This document shows, piece after piece, positions 29,641-38,854 of a DNA stretch of 64,000 nucleotides. Origin of the DNA: CAVQBP01 sp963848195 (GTDB lineage Bacteria > Bacteroidota > Ignavibacteria > Ignavibacteriales > Ignavibacteriaceae). The notes under the pieces are model-generated. The model was not told the DNA's origin and searched no databases. It saw only the letters and a list, made by a program, of their open reading frames with translations. The DNA lies in the NCBI GenBank assembly GCA_963848195.1, contig CAWKCY010000005.1, positions 496,001-560,000 on the forward strand, given 5' to 3'. A program made the translations under genes and the position numbers. The stretch's first letter is position 1; each line of letters starts with the position of its first letter.

Positions 29641-30369
29641 TTAAAGAAGGGTAAATTTATATCCTTTCTTAAGCAGGGTGATGATCAAGTCATCGAGTTT
29701 ATTGTAAAATTTGTCAGGTCTTCGGGGATCGGTACCAGGATGTGTCAGTAAAATAAAGCCGTTTAATCCGTTGGGGTCATTCTTTTCATAAGATAATATT
29801 CTTGAAAAAATAGTATCACTGCTTATATAATTTATACCTGGACCGGGATAGGTCCAATCCTGGTTGGAAGAAGTTCCGGGAGTAAAATCAATTAGAGTTA
29901 AACCATATTGATTGCACCAGTCAGCAATATCAGAATTATACCATTCAAAGGGGGGCAAAAAATAATTTGCATCTTTTTTAGTGATGCCAAAAATAGCCAT
30001 AGCCTCATAATTTGCATTCAGATCATCAATAAATTTATCTTTGGTAATTAAAGTTGAATCACGATCTGTCCATGATGCATATAGGAGATGTTTATCTGAA
30101 TGAGCTCCTAAATAGTTTCCGTCTTCCTTAAGTTTTTCAATTTCAGATTTGAATTTTGGATTTCGATAGAAATCTCCGGTGAAGAAAAAAGAACCTTTGA
30201 TATGATGTTTCTTTAGCACATTTATAACCGTTTCAAGGCCGTCTGCATATTCATGTCCGGTGAAAACGAGATGAATTTCTTTTTTGCAGTATCGGTTCTT
30301 ATTATACCTCCTTTTATATATATGGCAATTTATACAGGCATCTGGAACTATCTCCGGTACATTTAACAA
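29641..30369 (-). CDS. Polysaccharide deacetylase-like (NodB-fold) protein, probably frameshifted at its N-terminus
   Basis: The conserved body reads HLVFTGHEYADGLE, then GSFFFTGDFYRNP, LGAHSDKHLLY, LPPFEWYN and ILLTHPGTDPR, which is a carbohydrate esterase 4 pattern with FTGHEYADG in place of the usual FDDGP. The first 33 residues of the long frame do not look like the family. One extra A in the run at 30280-30285 would instead join the body to GGIIRTDTAKKEIHL, which fits. A further indel near 30310 may link it to an ATG at 30382. Full-length relatives are usually exported; no signal peptide is visible here. Substrate unknown. Confidence 0.65.
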   Translation of the reverse strand: MLNVPEIVPDACINCHIYKRRYNKNRYCKKEIHLVFTGHEYADGLETVINVLKKHHIKGSFFFTGDFYRNPKFKSEIEKLKEDGNYLGAHSDKHLLYASWTDRDSTLITKDKFIDDLNANYEAMAIFGITKKDANYFLPPFEWYNSDIADWCNQYGLTLIDFTPGTSSNQDWTYPGPGINYISSDTIFSRILSYEKNDPNGLNGFILLTHPGTDPRRPDKFYNKLDDLIITLLKKGYKFTLL

Positions 30370-30382
30370 ATTGAACTGTCAT

Positions 30383-30932
30383 TCCATTGAATTATATGAA
30401 CCGAATATTTTATAAATTTTCAAATGATTTTGACGAGAAAATTTGTTGATTGAGAGTTGATAAAAATTATTGCAGAATAAAATAGTTGTATCACTTTCAT
30501 CTCAGAAGTTATTAAAATTAATGTGAGTTATTTAATTACAGAATTGTAAAATTACAAAAATTGCAAAAACCTTCTCCATGTAAATCTTTAATAGGTAGCT
30601 TTATTTATTGCCTGAAGATTACGCAAAATGAAAATTTTAATGAAAAGAGTTTGAAAAGAATTATTCTAGAATTGCATAAAATTACACTTTTGAAATTCTT
30701 CACTCCATTCGAATTCCGTTTAGAATGACAATATTTGCGTAACTTCAGTTATTATTGCAATTAATTCAATAATACTCCCATTTATCCCTTATTTATGCCT
30801 CTTTTAATAAAAATAGGGCTCTTTTTAAATATTCCGATTAATTTAGAATCCCATTACTTTGGATTTTTAACGGTATGACAAAAAAAGATTAGTAATTAAT
30901 GATTTTCTTTTAGAAACTATACGTTTATATTT
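30383..30932. other. 550-bp non-coding gap between divergent genes
   Basis: No supported gene is seen. The gap should hold the divergent promoters of the deacetylase-like gene and the LytS-type kinase. It contains a dispersed repeat at 30695-30750 and AT-rich sequence. Confidence 0.7.
30695..30750. repeat. Interspersed repeat (TTCAGAATGACA family)
   Basis: It contains ATTCTTCACTCCATTCGAA, then CCGTTTAGAATGACAATA and TTTGCGTAACTTCA. The first part matches 13256-13292 and the second 22656-22697, so it is the longest copy in the window. Confidence 0.5.
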
Positions 30933-32067
30933 ATGATGAATACTTATAATATTGTTAATAAGGGTATTACTGAATATTTTTTCGGAAATAATTCTACAAC
31001 AGATAGTTTGGCACATAAAAATAATATTTTGAAACGAAATAAAATATACTGGATAAGTCAAATTGCAGGATGGTTACTTTTCGGCATTGCCAATATAATA
31101 GTAAATTCTTCAATTGATGGATTTTCAATAAATAATGTTCTTGTATGGTTAATAGTTTGTATATCCGGGGTTCTACTTACTCATGCTTTCCGATATTTTA
31201 TTAATCAAACAAAATGGCTTGAGTTTGCCATTAAATAAAATTGTACCAAGAGTACTCTTATCCTGCATAATAATAGGCTGTGGTATTATTTGTAATTCTA
31301 TTTTTATCGCATCAAATACTAGAAGGTTCATTTCAGGAGGAATTTAAATTTGCTACACCGGTAATGGGAATAATAAATTTAAGCAGTATAATTTTATTCT
31401 GGGCATTAATATATTTTTCAGTCCATTATTTTGAGAATTATAAAAAAGCAGAGATAGAATCTTATATTTGGGAAGCAGCAGTAAAAGATTTTGAATTAAA
31501 GACATTAAAATCACAGCTAAATCCGCATTTCATGTTTAATGCATTAAACAGTATCAGAGCTTTAATAGAGGAGGATCCATGCAAGTGCACAAACTGCGGT
31601 GACTAAATTATCAAATATATTACGATATTCATTAAAGATGGAAAGAATCGAAACGGTGCCACTGCATGATGAAATGAAAGCAGTTTCTGATTATCTTTCA
31701 TTAGAAAAAATAAGATTTGAAGAGCGGTTGAGATTTGAGATGGAAATATCCCCGGAAACACTAAATATTGAGATACCTCCAATGATGATCCAGACGTTAG
31801 TAGAAAATGGTATTAAACATGGAATATCTAAAAGGACAGGAGGAGGTGAGATATCAATTTGTTCTTCAATAATTGATTCTTCCCTCCATATTAAAATTAA
31901 GGAATAATGGTTACATTGAAGATGAAATGTTAAAGCAATCAAAGGGTTTTGGAATTAGCAATACTAAGCATAGATTGAACCTTCTATATGGTGAAAAAGC
32001 ATCATTTACTATAAAAAATGATACACAAGATATAGTTCTTGCTGAAATAGTAATCCCAAGCAGCTAA
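30933..32067 (+). pseudogene. LytS/YehU-type sensor histidine kinase with four frameshifts
   Basis: Read across frames, the gene encodes about 375 residues: several transmembrane helices, then the His_kinase motif QLNPHFMFNALNS and an ATPase part with MIQTLVENGIKHG and KGFGISNTKHRLNLLYG. Continuity needs four corrections, each consistent with one surplus base: near 31221, 31276, 31582 and 31895. Between them the protein is well conserved and has no other stop. It lies 25 bp before an intact LytTR response regulator, which should be its partner. Either the kinase is newly dead or the stretch is poorly sequenced. Confidence 0.8.
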
Positions 32068-32092
32068 ACGGTGAAAACAGGAGGAGTAAAAA

Positions 32093-32812
32093 ATGAAAGC
32101 GGTAATTATTGACGATGAAAGATTAGCCAGAGTTGAACTTAGGCGGTTATTAGCTCCGTTTAAGGAAATAGATATAGCAGGAGAGGCTGTAAATGTTGAA
32201 GATGCTTTAAATAAGATTTCCGAATTAAACCCTGATTTAATTTTCCTTGATATTCAGATGCCGGGCAAAAACGGTTTTGAACTTCTGGAAGAACTGGATA
32301 GTGTTCCAAAGGTTGTTTTTACTACCGCATATGATGAATATGCTTTAAAAGCATTTGAATATAATGCTCTTGATTATTTATTAAAACCAATCGAGCCAAA
32401 GAGATTGGAAGAAGCTATAAAAAAAATCATTGAGACCGATAAGAAAGATAAAGTTTCAGAAAATGCTCAATCGGTGTTAACGGAAAACGATCAGGTATTT
32501 GTAAAGGACGGGGATAGATGCTGGTTTGTGAAGCTTGCAACCGTAAGGTTATTTGAATCGGAGGGGAATTATGTACGTCTTTATTTTGAGGATAATAAGC
32601 CGCTGATCTTGCGAACGTTAAATTATTTAGATGAAAGACTCGATGAAAGAAGTTTTTTTAGAGCAAACAGAAAACATATTTTAAATCTAAAATGGATTGA
32701 TAACATAGAACCGTGGCTGAACGGAGGTTTGCTTGTAAAATTAAAAGGGGGAATGAAAATTGAGGTTTCAAGAAGGCAGGCAATAAAGTTTAAGGATAAG
32801 CTGAGTTTGTAG
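32093..32812 (+). CDS. LytTR-family response regulator
   Basis: This 239-residue regulator has an N-terminal receiver (IIDDERLARVELRRLL; phospho-acceptor Asp in LIFLDIQMPGKNG near residue 55; KPIEPKRLEEA) and a C-terminal LytTR DNA-binding domain (about 135-239: LFESEGNYVRLYF, FFRANRKHILNL). GGAGG lies nine bases before the start. It should be phosphorylated by the adjacent LytS-type kinase. Its target genes are not evident; the next genes converge on it, so are not in its operon. Confidence 0.93.
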   Translation: MKAVIIDDERLARVELRRLLAPFKEIDIAGEAVNVEDALNKISELNPDLIFLDIQMPGKNGFELLEELDSVPKVVFTTAYDEYALKAFEYNALDYLLKPIEPKRLEEAIKKIIETDKKDKVSENAQSVLTENDQVFVKDGDRCWFVKLATVRLFESEGNYVRLYFEDNKPLILRTLNYLDERLDERSFFRANRKHILNLKWIDNIEPWLNGGLLVKLKGGMKIEVSRRQAIKFKDKLSL

Positions 32813-32841
32813 TTTGTAGAAAAATTGATTGAATTCTTTTT

Positions 32842-34161
32842 TTATTCGGATTTTATTAATTGTCCGCTTAAAAGGAGGAGTTGTGTTTCGGCTTTTTTAG
32901 CTTCGAATTGTGCTCCGACAAGCCGACTTTTTGCATCTATTAATTTTCTTTGTGTTTCTCTGAAATCAAGAGGTGCTATACTACCAAGGCGGAGGCGTTC
33001 CACAGCTATATTAGAGTTTTCTTCTGCGGCCTTTAAGTTTTCTGTTTCAAGATTTACTAAAGTTAGACTGCTTTTATAAGCGTTAAATGCATTTTGCAGG
33101 TCAGCATCAATAATTTTTTTGGTTTCTTCATATGATAATTCTGAATTTTTTATTGATACTTCAGCATTTTCAATATTCCTGTTTGTATTCAATCCGTTAA
33201 AAATATTTAACGATGCATTTATACCGTAATTAACGCTTTTGTTAGTATTTGATTTCACAAATCCGGCTTCAGATTCCGAATGCAAATAATCATATCCGGC
33301 AAATAAGCTGATTTCGGGATACCAATTTGTACGAGCTAATTGTAAGTTTATGTCAGCCAAATTTTTATTCTGTTTTGCAAGAATAAGACTACTGTTTTTA
33401 TTCCCGGCTTGGGATGTTAGTTCTTCTAATGAAAGGTTTTGATTAATAGAAATGACTGAATCATTAATGCTAAAGCCATAATTGACATTTCTGCCTAAAA
33501 GTCTGTTTAGTAAAACTTTATCCTGTGATAAAGTTAATTCTTCATTTAGAAAAGAAGAACGGTCTTCATTTAAATCAACCTGCGCCTGCAGTAAGTCAAA
33601 TTTTGAGCCTGAGCCTAACTGTTTTTTATCTTGAGCAATTCTTACCCTTTCTTCGGAAATATTTATACTCCTTTCAAGAACAGCAAGTACCTGTTTCTGT
33701 CTAACGATATCAAAATATGTGGTGATTATATTTGAAAGTGTATTTTCAACAACAATTTTAAAGTTTGTTTCCCCCTGTTTTTTTAATTCTTTTAATTGGT
33801 TAAGACTGGCAAACATTTCAAAGCCGTTAAAGATAGTCCAGTTTAAAGTAATATCCCCTGATAAACTACTTGATTTTGCGTTAGAACTATTAATTTTTTG
33901 ACCGGTTAAATATTCCTGCGTTGTATTATTGATACTTTTTTGATAAGAACCTTCAGCATCCAAACTGGGAAGGAAACCAGCATTTCCTAAAGAAAGATTG
34001 TTATTAGAAATTTCTTTTTCATTCCTTGCAATGTTAATTGAATAGTTATTCTGTAATGCTGTTTTGACGGCTTCTTCTAAGGAAAGGTTCTCCTGAGGGA
34101 AAGCGGTCATAAAAGGGAATGATATAATTATAATGGTGATAAAAAAGTATTTAAAATTCAT
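32842..34161 (-). CDS. TolC-family outer-membrane efflux protein
   Basis: This 439-residue protein has a signal peptide (FFITIIIISFPFMTAFPQ) and the repeated TolC architecture of long amphipathic helices: LSLEEAVKTALQNNYSINIA at the start, and GSGSKFDLLQAQVDL and GSIAPLDFRETQRKLI in the two halves. It forms the outer-membrane channel of a tripartite efflux pump. The permease and adaptor genes lie just upstream in the same direction, with a 215-bp gap that includes a hairpin. Substrates are unknown. Confidence 0.92.
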   Translation of the reverse strand: MNFKYFFITIIIISFPFMTAFPQENLSLEEAVKTALQNNYSINIARNEKEISNNNLSLGNAGFLPSLDAEGSYQKSINNTTQEYLTGQKINSSNAKSSSLSGDITLNWTIFNGFEMFASLNQLKELKKQGETNFKIVVENTLSNIITTYFDIVRQKQVLAVLERSINISEERVRIAQDKKQLGSGSKFDLLQAQVDLNEDRSSFLNEELTLSQDKVLLNRLLGRNVNYGFSINDSVISINQNLSLEELTSQAGNKNSSLILAKQNKNLADINLQLARTNWYPEISLFAGYDYLHSESEAGFVKSNTNKSVNYGINASLNIFNGLNTNRNIENAEVSIKNSELSYEETKKIIDADLQNAFNAYKSSLTLVNLETENLKAAEENSNIAVERLRLGSIAPLDFRETQRKLIDAKSRLVGAQFEAKKAETQLLLLSGQLIKSE

Positions 34162-34329
34162 GGGTGATTTATAAATATGAGAAATAATTTATTTATAGAA
34201 TGTTTACTGATGTCAAGTAAAAATTAATGAGAAATAACTATTTTGTTGTTAATATCCTTATTAATGTTATATATAGTAACTTTGAAAAACTGTTAAAACA
34301 GTTATTTTATTTTCTGTTTTTCTTATAAG

Positions 34330-34349
34330 CACCGCAATAAATTGCGGTG
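34330..34349. terminator. Inverted repeat between the RND permease and TolC genes
   Basis: A perfect 9-bp GC-rich stem CACCGCAAT/ATTGCGGTG with a 2-base loop lies 28 bp past the permease stop. On the minus strand it is followed by CTTATAAGAAA, a poor U run; on the plus strand by TTAACCTTTTTT. It may stabilise the upstream transcript end or partly terminate before tolC. Confidence 0.55.
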
Positions 34350-34376
34350 TTAACCTTTTTTAGGAAATTTCTCAGT

Positions 34377-37300
34377 CTAAGTTCCGATTAATTCTTTTTC
34401 ATGAATACCTTGCAATTCCTCTTCAGTAACATTTGATACTGTTGCGGTTTTCCTCGATAAATAAGTATACATAGCGGGAATAACCAGAAGAGTCAGAAAG
34501 GTTGAAAATATTAATCCACCGATAACCGCTATACCCATAGAGACCCTACTTTCTGAGCCTGCACCTAAAGCCAAAGCAATGGGTAAAATTCCGAGAACTG
34601 TCGATAAGCTTGTCATCAGAATGGGTCTTAACCTTGCGACAGAAGCATCTTTAATTGCCTGCAGTTTATTAAGTCCGGCAGCTTTTCTTTGATTAGCAAA
34701 CTCTACAATCAGGATACCGTTTTTTGTTACAAGTCCAATAAGCATTATTATACCGATCTGGCTGAAAATATTTAATGTTTGATTGAAATACCAGAGTGTT
34801 AAAAGTGCGCCAGTTAATGCCAGGGGCACAGTTAAAAGAATTATAAACGGATCTCTAAAACTTTCAAACTGAGCTGCGAGTACCAAATAGATTAGTCCCA
34901 GAGCAAGTAAAAAAGCAAATAGTAAACTTGAAGAGCTTTCCGCGAAATCTTTTGATGGACCATCAAGAGCAGTTGAAAAAGATTCATCCAAAACCTTTGA
35001 TGCTATTTTATCCATAGCCTTAATACCGTCTCCGATGGTTTTATCACCTGCAAGACCAGCCGAAACAGTAGCGGATACATAACGGTTAAAGCGGTAAAGT
35101 TGAGGAGGTGTACTTTGCTCGGAAGAAGTTATAACATTATCCAGTTGAATGAGCTCGCCTCTGCTATTTTTAACATAGAGAGATTTTAAATCAATGGGGG
35201 CATCCCGGCTTTCCCTTGATAACTGTCCTATTACCTGATATTGTTTTCCATCTTTAATAAAGTAACCAAACCTTTGCCCGCTGAATGCTGATTGAATAGT
35301 TTGCGCAATATCAATAGTAGATACACCAAGATCTCTGGCTCTTTGCCGATCGATATGAATTTTCAATTCAGGTTTATTAAATTTTAAGTTTACATCAACC
35401 ATTGAAAATGTTGGATCATTCCTTGCTTCATCAACAAATTTGGGTAGATATTCTTCAAGTTTTTTGAAATTAGGTGCCTGTATAACATATTGAACGGGCA
35501 AACCTCCTCTTCCTCTTCCAATTGTTTGAGGCTGAATTACAAATGTTCTTGCGGCGGGTAAATTTGTAACCTCATTAGTAAGCTGTTCGGCAATCTGTTT
35601 TTGAGATCTATCCCTCTTGTCCGGATCAGATAATATTAAAGCCATAAAACCGGAATTAATGGAACTGGAAGCACCAAATCCAGGTGAAGTAACCGAAATA
35701 ATGGCATCTTCTTCGGGAATAGAATCTTTAATTATTCCGACCAGGTTATCCATAAACCTATCCATGTATTCAAAGGTGGCCCCTTCAGGCGCACTAGATG
35801 ATAAAGAAAGTCTTCCTCTATCTTCCAGCGGTGCCAGCTCGGAGGGTATAATTTCAAAAAGAACTGCTATTAATAGAATTGAAACTCCCATTAATAGAAG
35901 AGCAAACCATCGGCGTTCAAGAAAATAATCAAGAGAATTTTTATAAGCTTCATTCATTTTAATAAAGAAGGGTTCGGTTTTATTATAAAACCAATTATGT
36001 TTTACTCTTCTTTTCAAAATCTTTGAACTCAACATAGGTGTAAGAGTAAGAGCAACGAAGGCGGATATAATTACAGATCCGGCAATGACAATTCCAAATT
36101 CTCTAAACAATCTGCCGGTAATCCCGGATAAAAAAATAACAGGTAGAAAAACCGAAGCGAGTGCAACTGTAGTAGATATTACTGCGAAAAAGATTTCGGC
36201 AGAACCTCTCTTTGCAGCTTCGGCAGGATACATTTTAGCTTCTATTTTAGTATAAATATTTTCCAGAACTACAATTGCATCATCAACAACAATTCCTATT
36301 GCAAGGACGATTCCCAGCAGAGTTAAGACATTTATAGAGAAGTCTGCAATATACATAATAAAAAAAGCACCAATCAAAGAAATAGGAATTGCAATTACAG
36401 GAATTATTGTAGTTCTCCAATCTCTTAAAAACAAAAAGATAATTAATACAACAAGACCAAAAGCAACAAATATAGTTTGTTCAACTTCATTGATAGAATC
36501 TTTTATATAAGTAGTAACATCAAAGCCGATTCCAGTTTTAATATCGGAAGGGAGATCTTTTTTTATTTGTTCGACCCTTTTATAAAATTCATCGGTAATA
36601 GCGATATTATTTGCGCCAGCCTGAGCAATCAATACAACCCCGACCATCGGGATTCCGTCTCTTTTAAGAATAGTCCTCTGATTTTCAGCGCCTAATTCAG
36701 CAAATCCGATATCTTTAAATCGAACAATATTGCCATTTGCTTCAGAAATAATGAGGCTATTAAACTCATCTTCAGATTCAAGCCGTCCAATAGTTCGTAT
36801 TGATAATTCAGTATTGTTACCTTCAATGCTGCCGGTTGGTAATTCAACATTTTCACGGTTAAGGGCTCTTTCAACATCCAGGGGGGTTAAATTATAAGCT
36901 GCAAGTTTAACGGGATTCATCCACAAACGCATAGAATATTTTTTTTCTCCCCAGATCTGAACGCTGCTTACTCCCGGAATAGTCTGAAGCCTTTCCTTGA
37001 ATACATTATTTGCTAACTCAGAAAGTTGGAGCAGGTTACGTGTATTAGATTGAACATTTAAGAATACAATCGGGGAAGCATCAGCATCCGCTTTAGAAAC
37101 AATAGGATTTTCCACATCAGGAGGAAGACTTCTTATTGATCTTGAAACTCTGTCCCTAACGTCATTAGCAGCAGCTTCAAGATCGACATCTATATTGAAT
37201 TCAACAGTAATTGTGCTTCTTCCATCTCTGCTAACTGAAGTAAGAGAACGAATACCGGCGATCCCGTTAATAGATTCTTCAAGAGGTTCGGTGATTTGAG

Positions 37301-37481
37301 ATTCAATAACATCTGCATTAGCTCCTGTGTAAGTGGTACTGACAGTAATGATTGGCGGATCAACAGATGGATATTCCCGAACTCCTAAAAAAGTATAGCC
37401 AATTATACCGAAAACAACTATTGCTATGGACATAACAATCGCAAGTACAGGCCGTCTAATACTTAAAGATGAAAGGCTCAT
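34377..37481 (-). CDS. Efflux RND transporter permease subunit (HAE1/AcrB-like)
   Basis: This 1034-residue inner-membrane protein has the RND layout: TM1 at the start (SIRRPVLAIVMSIAIVVFGI), a large periplasmic loop with PSVDPPIITV, a TM block near 335-530 with the proton-relay GIVVDDAIVVLENI, a second periplasmic loop and a final TM block (LIGLVTKNGILIVEFAN). The length and the VDDAIV signature fit drug-type (HAE1) rather than metal-type pumps. It is 9 bp downstream of the adaptor gene, so they are one operon. It is driven by proton motive force; substrate unknown. Confidence 0.95.
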   Translation of the reverse strand: MSLSSLSIRRPVLAIVMSIAIVVFGIIGYTFLGVREYPSVDPPIITVSTTYTGANADVIESQITEPLEESINGIAGIRSLTSVSRDGRSTITVEFNIDVDLEAAANDVRDRVSRSIRSLPPDVENPIVSKADADASPIVFLNVQSNTRNLLQLSELANNVFKERLQTIPGVSSVQIWGEKKYSMRLWMNPVKLAAYNLTPLDVERALNRENVELPTGSIEGNNTELSIRTIGRLESEDEFNSLIISEANGNIVRFKDIGFAELGAENQRTILKRDGIPMVGVVLIAQAGANNIAITDEFYKRVEQIKKDLPSDIKTGIGFDVTTYIKDSINEVEQTIFVAFGLVVLIIFLFLRDWRTTIIPVIAIPISLIGAFFIMYIADFSINVLTLLGIVLAIGIVVDDAIVVLENIYTKIEAKMYPAEAAKRGSAEIFFAVISTTVALASVFLPVIFLSGITGRLFREFGIVIAGSVIISAFVALTLTPMLSSKILKRRVKHNWFYNKTEPFFIKMNEAYKNSLDYFLERRWFALLLMGVSILLIAVLFEIIPSELAPLEDRGRLSLSSSAPEGATFEYMDRFMDNLVGIIKDSIPEEDAIISVTSPGFGASSSINSGFMALILSDPDKRDRSQKQIAEQLTNEVTNLPAARTFVIQPQTIGRGRGGLPVQYVIQAPNFKKLEEYLPKFVDEARNDPTFSMVDVNLKFNKPELKIHIDRQRARDLGVSTIDIAQTIQSAFSGQRFGYFIKDGKQYQVIGQLSRESRDAPIDLKSLYVKNSRGELIQLDNVITSSEQSTPPQLYRFNRYVSATVSAGLAGDKTIGDGIKAMDKIASKVLDESFSTALDGPSKDFAESSSSLLFAFLLALGLIYLVLAAQFESFRDPFIILLTVPLALTGALLTLWYFNQTLNIFSQIGIIMLIGLVTKNGILIVEFANQRKAAGLNKLQAIKDASVARLRPILMTSLSTVLGILPIALALGAGSESRVSMGIAVIGGLIFSTFLTLLVIPAMYTYLSRKTATVSNVTEEELQGIHEKELIGT

Positions 37482-37490
37482 AAAATTACA

Positions 37491-38555
37491 TTAATTAAAT
37501 TCAGCGATTTTAACCTGGATTCCGTCTTTTACTTGTAATATACCGGAAGTTATTAAAGTATCGTTAGGATTAAGACCTTCGGTTGCCTGGACTTTTACAT
37601 CAGTCCTTATCCCAGTTTCTATTTTTTGAGAAACAATTTTTCCTGATTTATATAGATATACTTTTTGACCTTTCAGTTCAGGTACAAGAGCTTGAGAAGG
37701 TATCATCAAAGCATTCTCAATTTTATCCAGGACTAATTCTACATCTGCAAACGCTCCGGGTAAAATATTACCGGCAGAATTTGAATAGATTGCTCTAATT
37801 TTAAGAGTACGTGTAACAGGATCAATTTTAGGTTCAATAGCATATACCTTTGCAACATCTTGCTCTTCTTTCCCGATCACTTTGAAATTGACCTTATCTC
37901 CAAGTTTTATAGAAGCTGCATAACGTTCGGGGATAGAAAAATCTATTTTTATAGGATTTATATTCTGCAGGCTTGCAATAATAGTTGAAGAATTAATAAA
38001 ACTGCCTTCACTAACGTTTTTCAATCCAACAATTCCATCGAATGGTGCTCTTATCTCTGTTTTTTCAATTTGAGCTTTAATCACGTCCACTTCTGAACGA
38101 CTTACATTCAATTGATTAAGAGCATCATCGTACTCTTCCTGGCTTATAGCTTCTCGTTCCAGGAGCTTTTTCTGTCTGTATTCTTTATCTTTAAGGAGTT
38201 CCTGTTTGAACTGTTCTCTTTTAAGCTGAGCCTGCAGTTCGGCATCATTTATTTTGACTAATAAATCGCCTTCTTTAACTCTGCTTCCTTCTTTAAATGC
38301 AATCTGAGTTATTTTTCCATCAACTTCACTTTTTAATTCTACTTCTTCATTTGCCAACACAGTACCACTTGTAATTACACTATTCCCCAATTCTTCAGGT
38401 TTTACAATATGAGCATTGACTATAACCGGAGAATTTAAATTTGAATTGGAAGCAATATTAGATGATTCGGAGAAATTAATCTTTGGAATTGTTAATAAAA
38501 CAAGAATAATTATGATTACTGCAGAGACTATTGATATTTTTTTCTTTCTACTCAT
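37491..38555 (-). CDS. Efflux RND transporter periplasmic adaptor subunit
   Basis: This is a membrane-fusion protein of about 354 residues with one N-terminal transmembrane helix (IVSAVIIIILVLLTI). It then has a barrel-lipoyl half (VELKSEVDGKITQIAFKEGS), a helical hairpin and the second lipoyl half (IRAPFDGIVGLKNVSEGSF). The start at 38555 (MSRKKK) puts the basic cluster just before the helix; a longer frame from 38591 adds 12 residues. It is first in the adaptor-permease-TolC set and would bridge permease and channel. Confidence 0.93.
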   Translation of the reverse strand: MSRKKKISIVSAVIIIILVLLTIPKINFSESSNIASNSNLNSPVIVNAHIVKPEELGNSVITSGTVLANEEVELKSEVDGKITQIAFKEGSRVKEGDLLVKINDAELQAQLKREQFKQELLKDKEYRQKKLLEREAISQEEYDDALNQLNVSRSEVDVIKAQIEKTEIRAPFDGIVGLKNVSEGSFINSSTIIASLQNINPIKIDFSIPERYAASIKLGDKVNFKVIGKEEQDVAKVYAIEPKIDPVTRTLKIRAIYSNSAGNILPGAFADVELVLDKIENALMIPSQALVPELKGQKVYLYKSGKIVSQKIETGIRTDVKVQATEGLNPNDTLITSGILQVKDGIQVKIAEFN

Positions 38556-38659
38556 AGTATACAAAAATACGGAAGTTTTACATAAAATCATGAAAAATTG
38601 TTTAATTGTTATAATTGTTCAATTGTTTGAATTGCTTAATTGTTATTTAATTGTTATGT

Positions 38660-38736
38660 TACCCTGGGGGTATCTTGGAGTTATCTTGGAGTTACCTTGG
38701 AGTTACCTTGGAGTTACCTTGGAGTTATCTTGGAGT
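38660..38736. repeat. Seven tandem copies of an 11-bp unit TA(C/T)CTTGGAGT
   Basis: Six units of TACCTTGGAGT or TATCTTGGAGT are exact apart from the C/T site, and one degenerate unit TACCCTGGGGG precedes them. AATTGTT-rich repeats come before (38595-38658) and a short GAAT run after (38739-38758). The array lies upstream of the efflux adaptor gene, about 105 bp from its start. The period is not a multiple of three and no gene crosses it. Confidence 0.9.
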
Positions 38737-38810
38737 TAATGAATGAATGGATGAATGATTGGTTAAATGAGAATAATAAACAGCAATCTTATTAAAGGGG
38801 GAGTATCAAA

Positions 38811-38835
38811 TAAAAAAAGCCAGTAAAAACTGGCT
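38811..38835 (-). terminator. Intrinsic terminator after rpmE2
   Basis: A perfect 7-bp stem AGCCAGT/ACTGGCT with a 4-base loop is followed on the minus strand by TTTTTTTA. It lies 20 bp past the L31 stop codon, so it ends that transcript. Confidence 0.88.
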
Positions 38836-38854
38836 GAGTAAAATAGGAGAATTT

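Noticed and set aside
30285..30369. A CINCH heme-like motif at the start of the deacetylase-like frame
   Set aside because: It lies in the part of the frame that does not resemble the family and disappears when the likely one-base loss at 30280-30285 is corrected, so it is probably a chance translation.
30933..32067. Programmed +1 frameshifting in the LytS-type kinase
   Set aside because: Four shifts in one gene without a shared slippery sequence or stop context do not fit known bacterial programmed frameshifting. Sequence error or decay is simpler.
35617..35928. A 103-codon frame opposite the RND permease
   Set aside because: It is entirely inside a well-supported conserved gene on the other strand and has no ribosome-binding site or family likeness.
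32842..38555. Control of the efflux operon by the adjacent LytTR regulator
   Set aside because: The regulator gene converges on the TolC gene, and the efflux promoter is almost 6 kb away at the other end of the operon, so adjacency alone does not support it.
38416..38739. An open frame across the 11-bp array encoding LELPWSYLGV-like repeats
   Set aside because: It lies opposite the efflux adaptor gene and then follows the repeat, whose period is not a multiple of three; there is no ribosome-binding site or known family.
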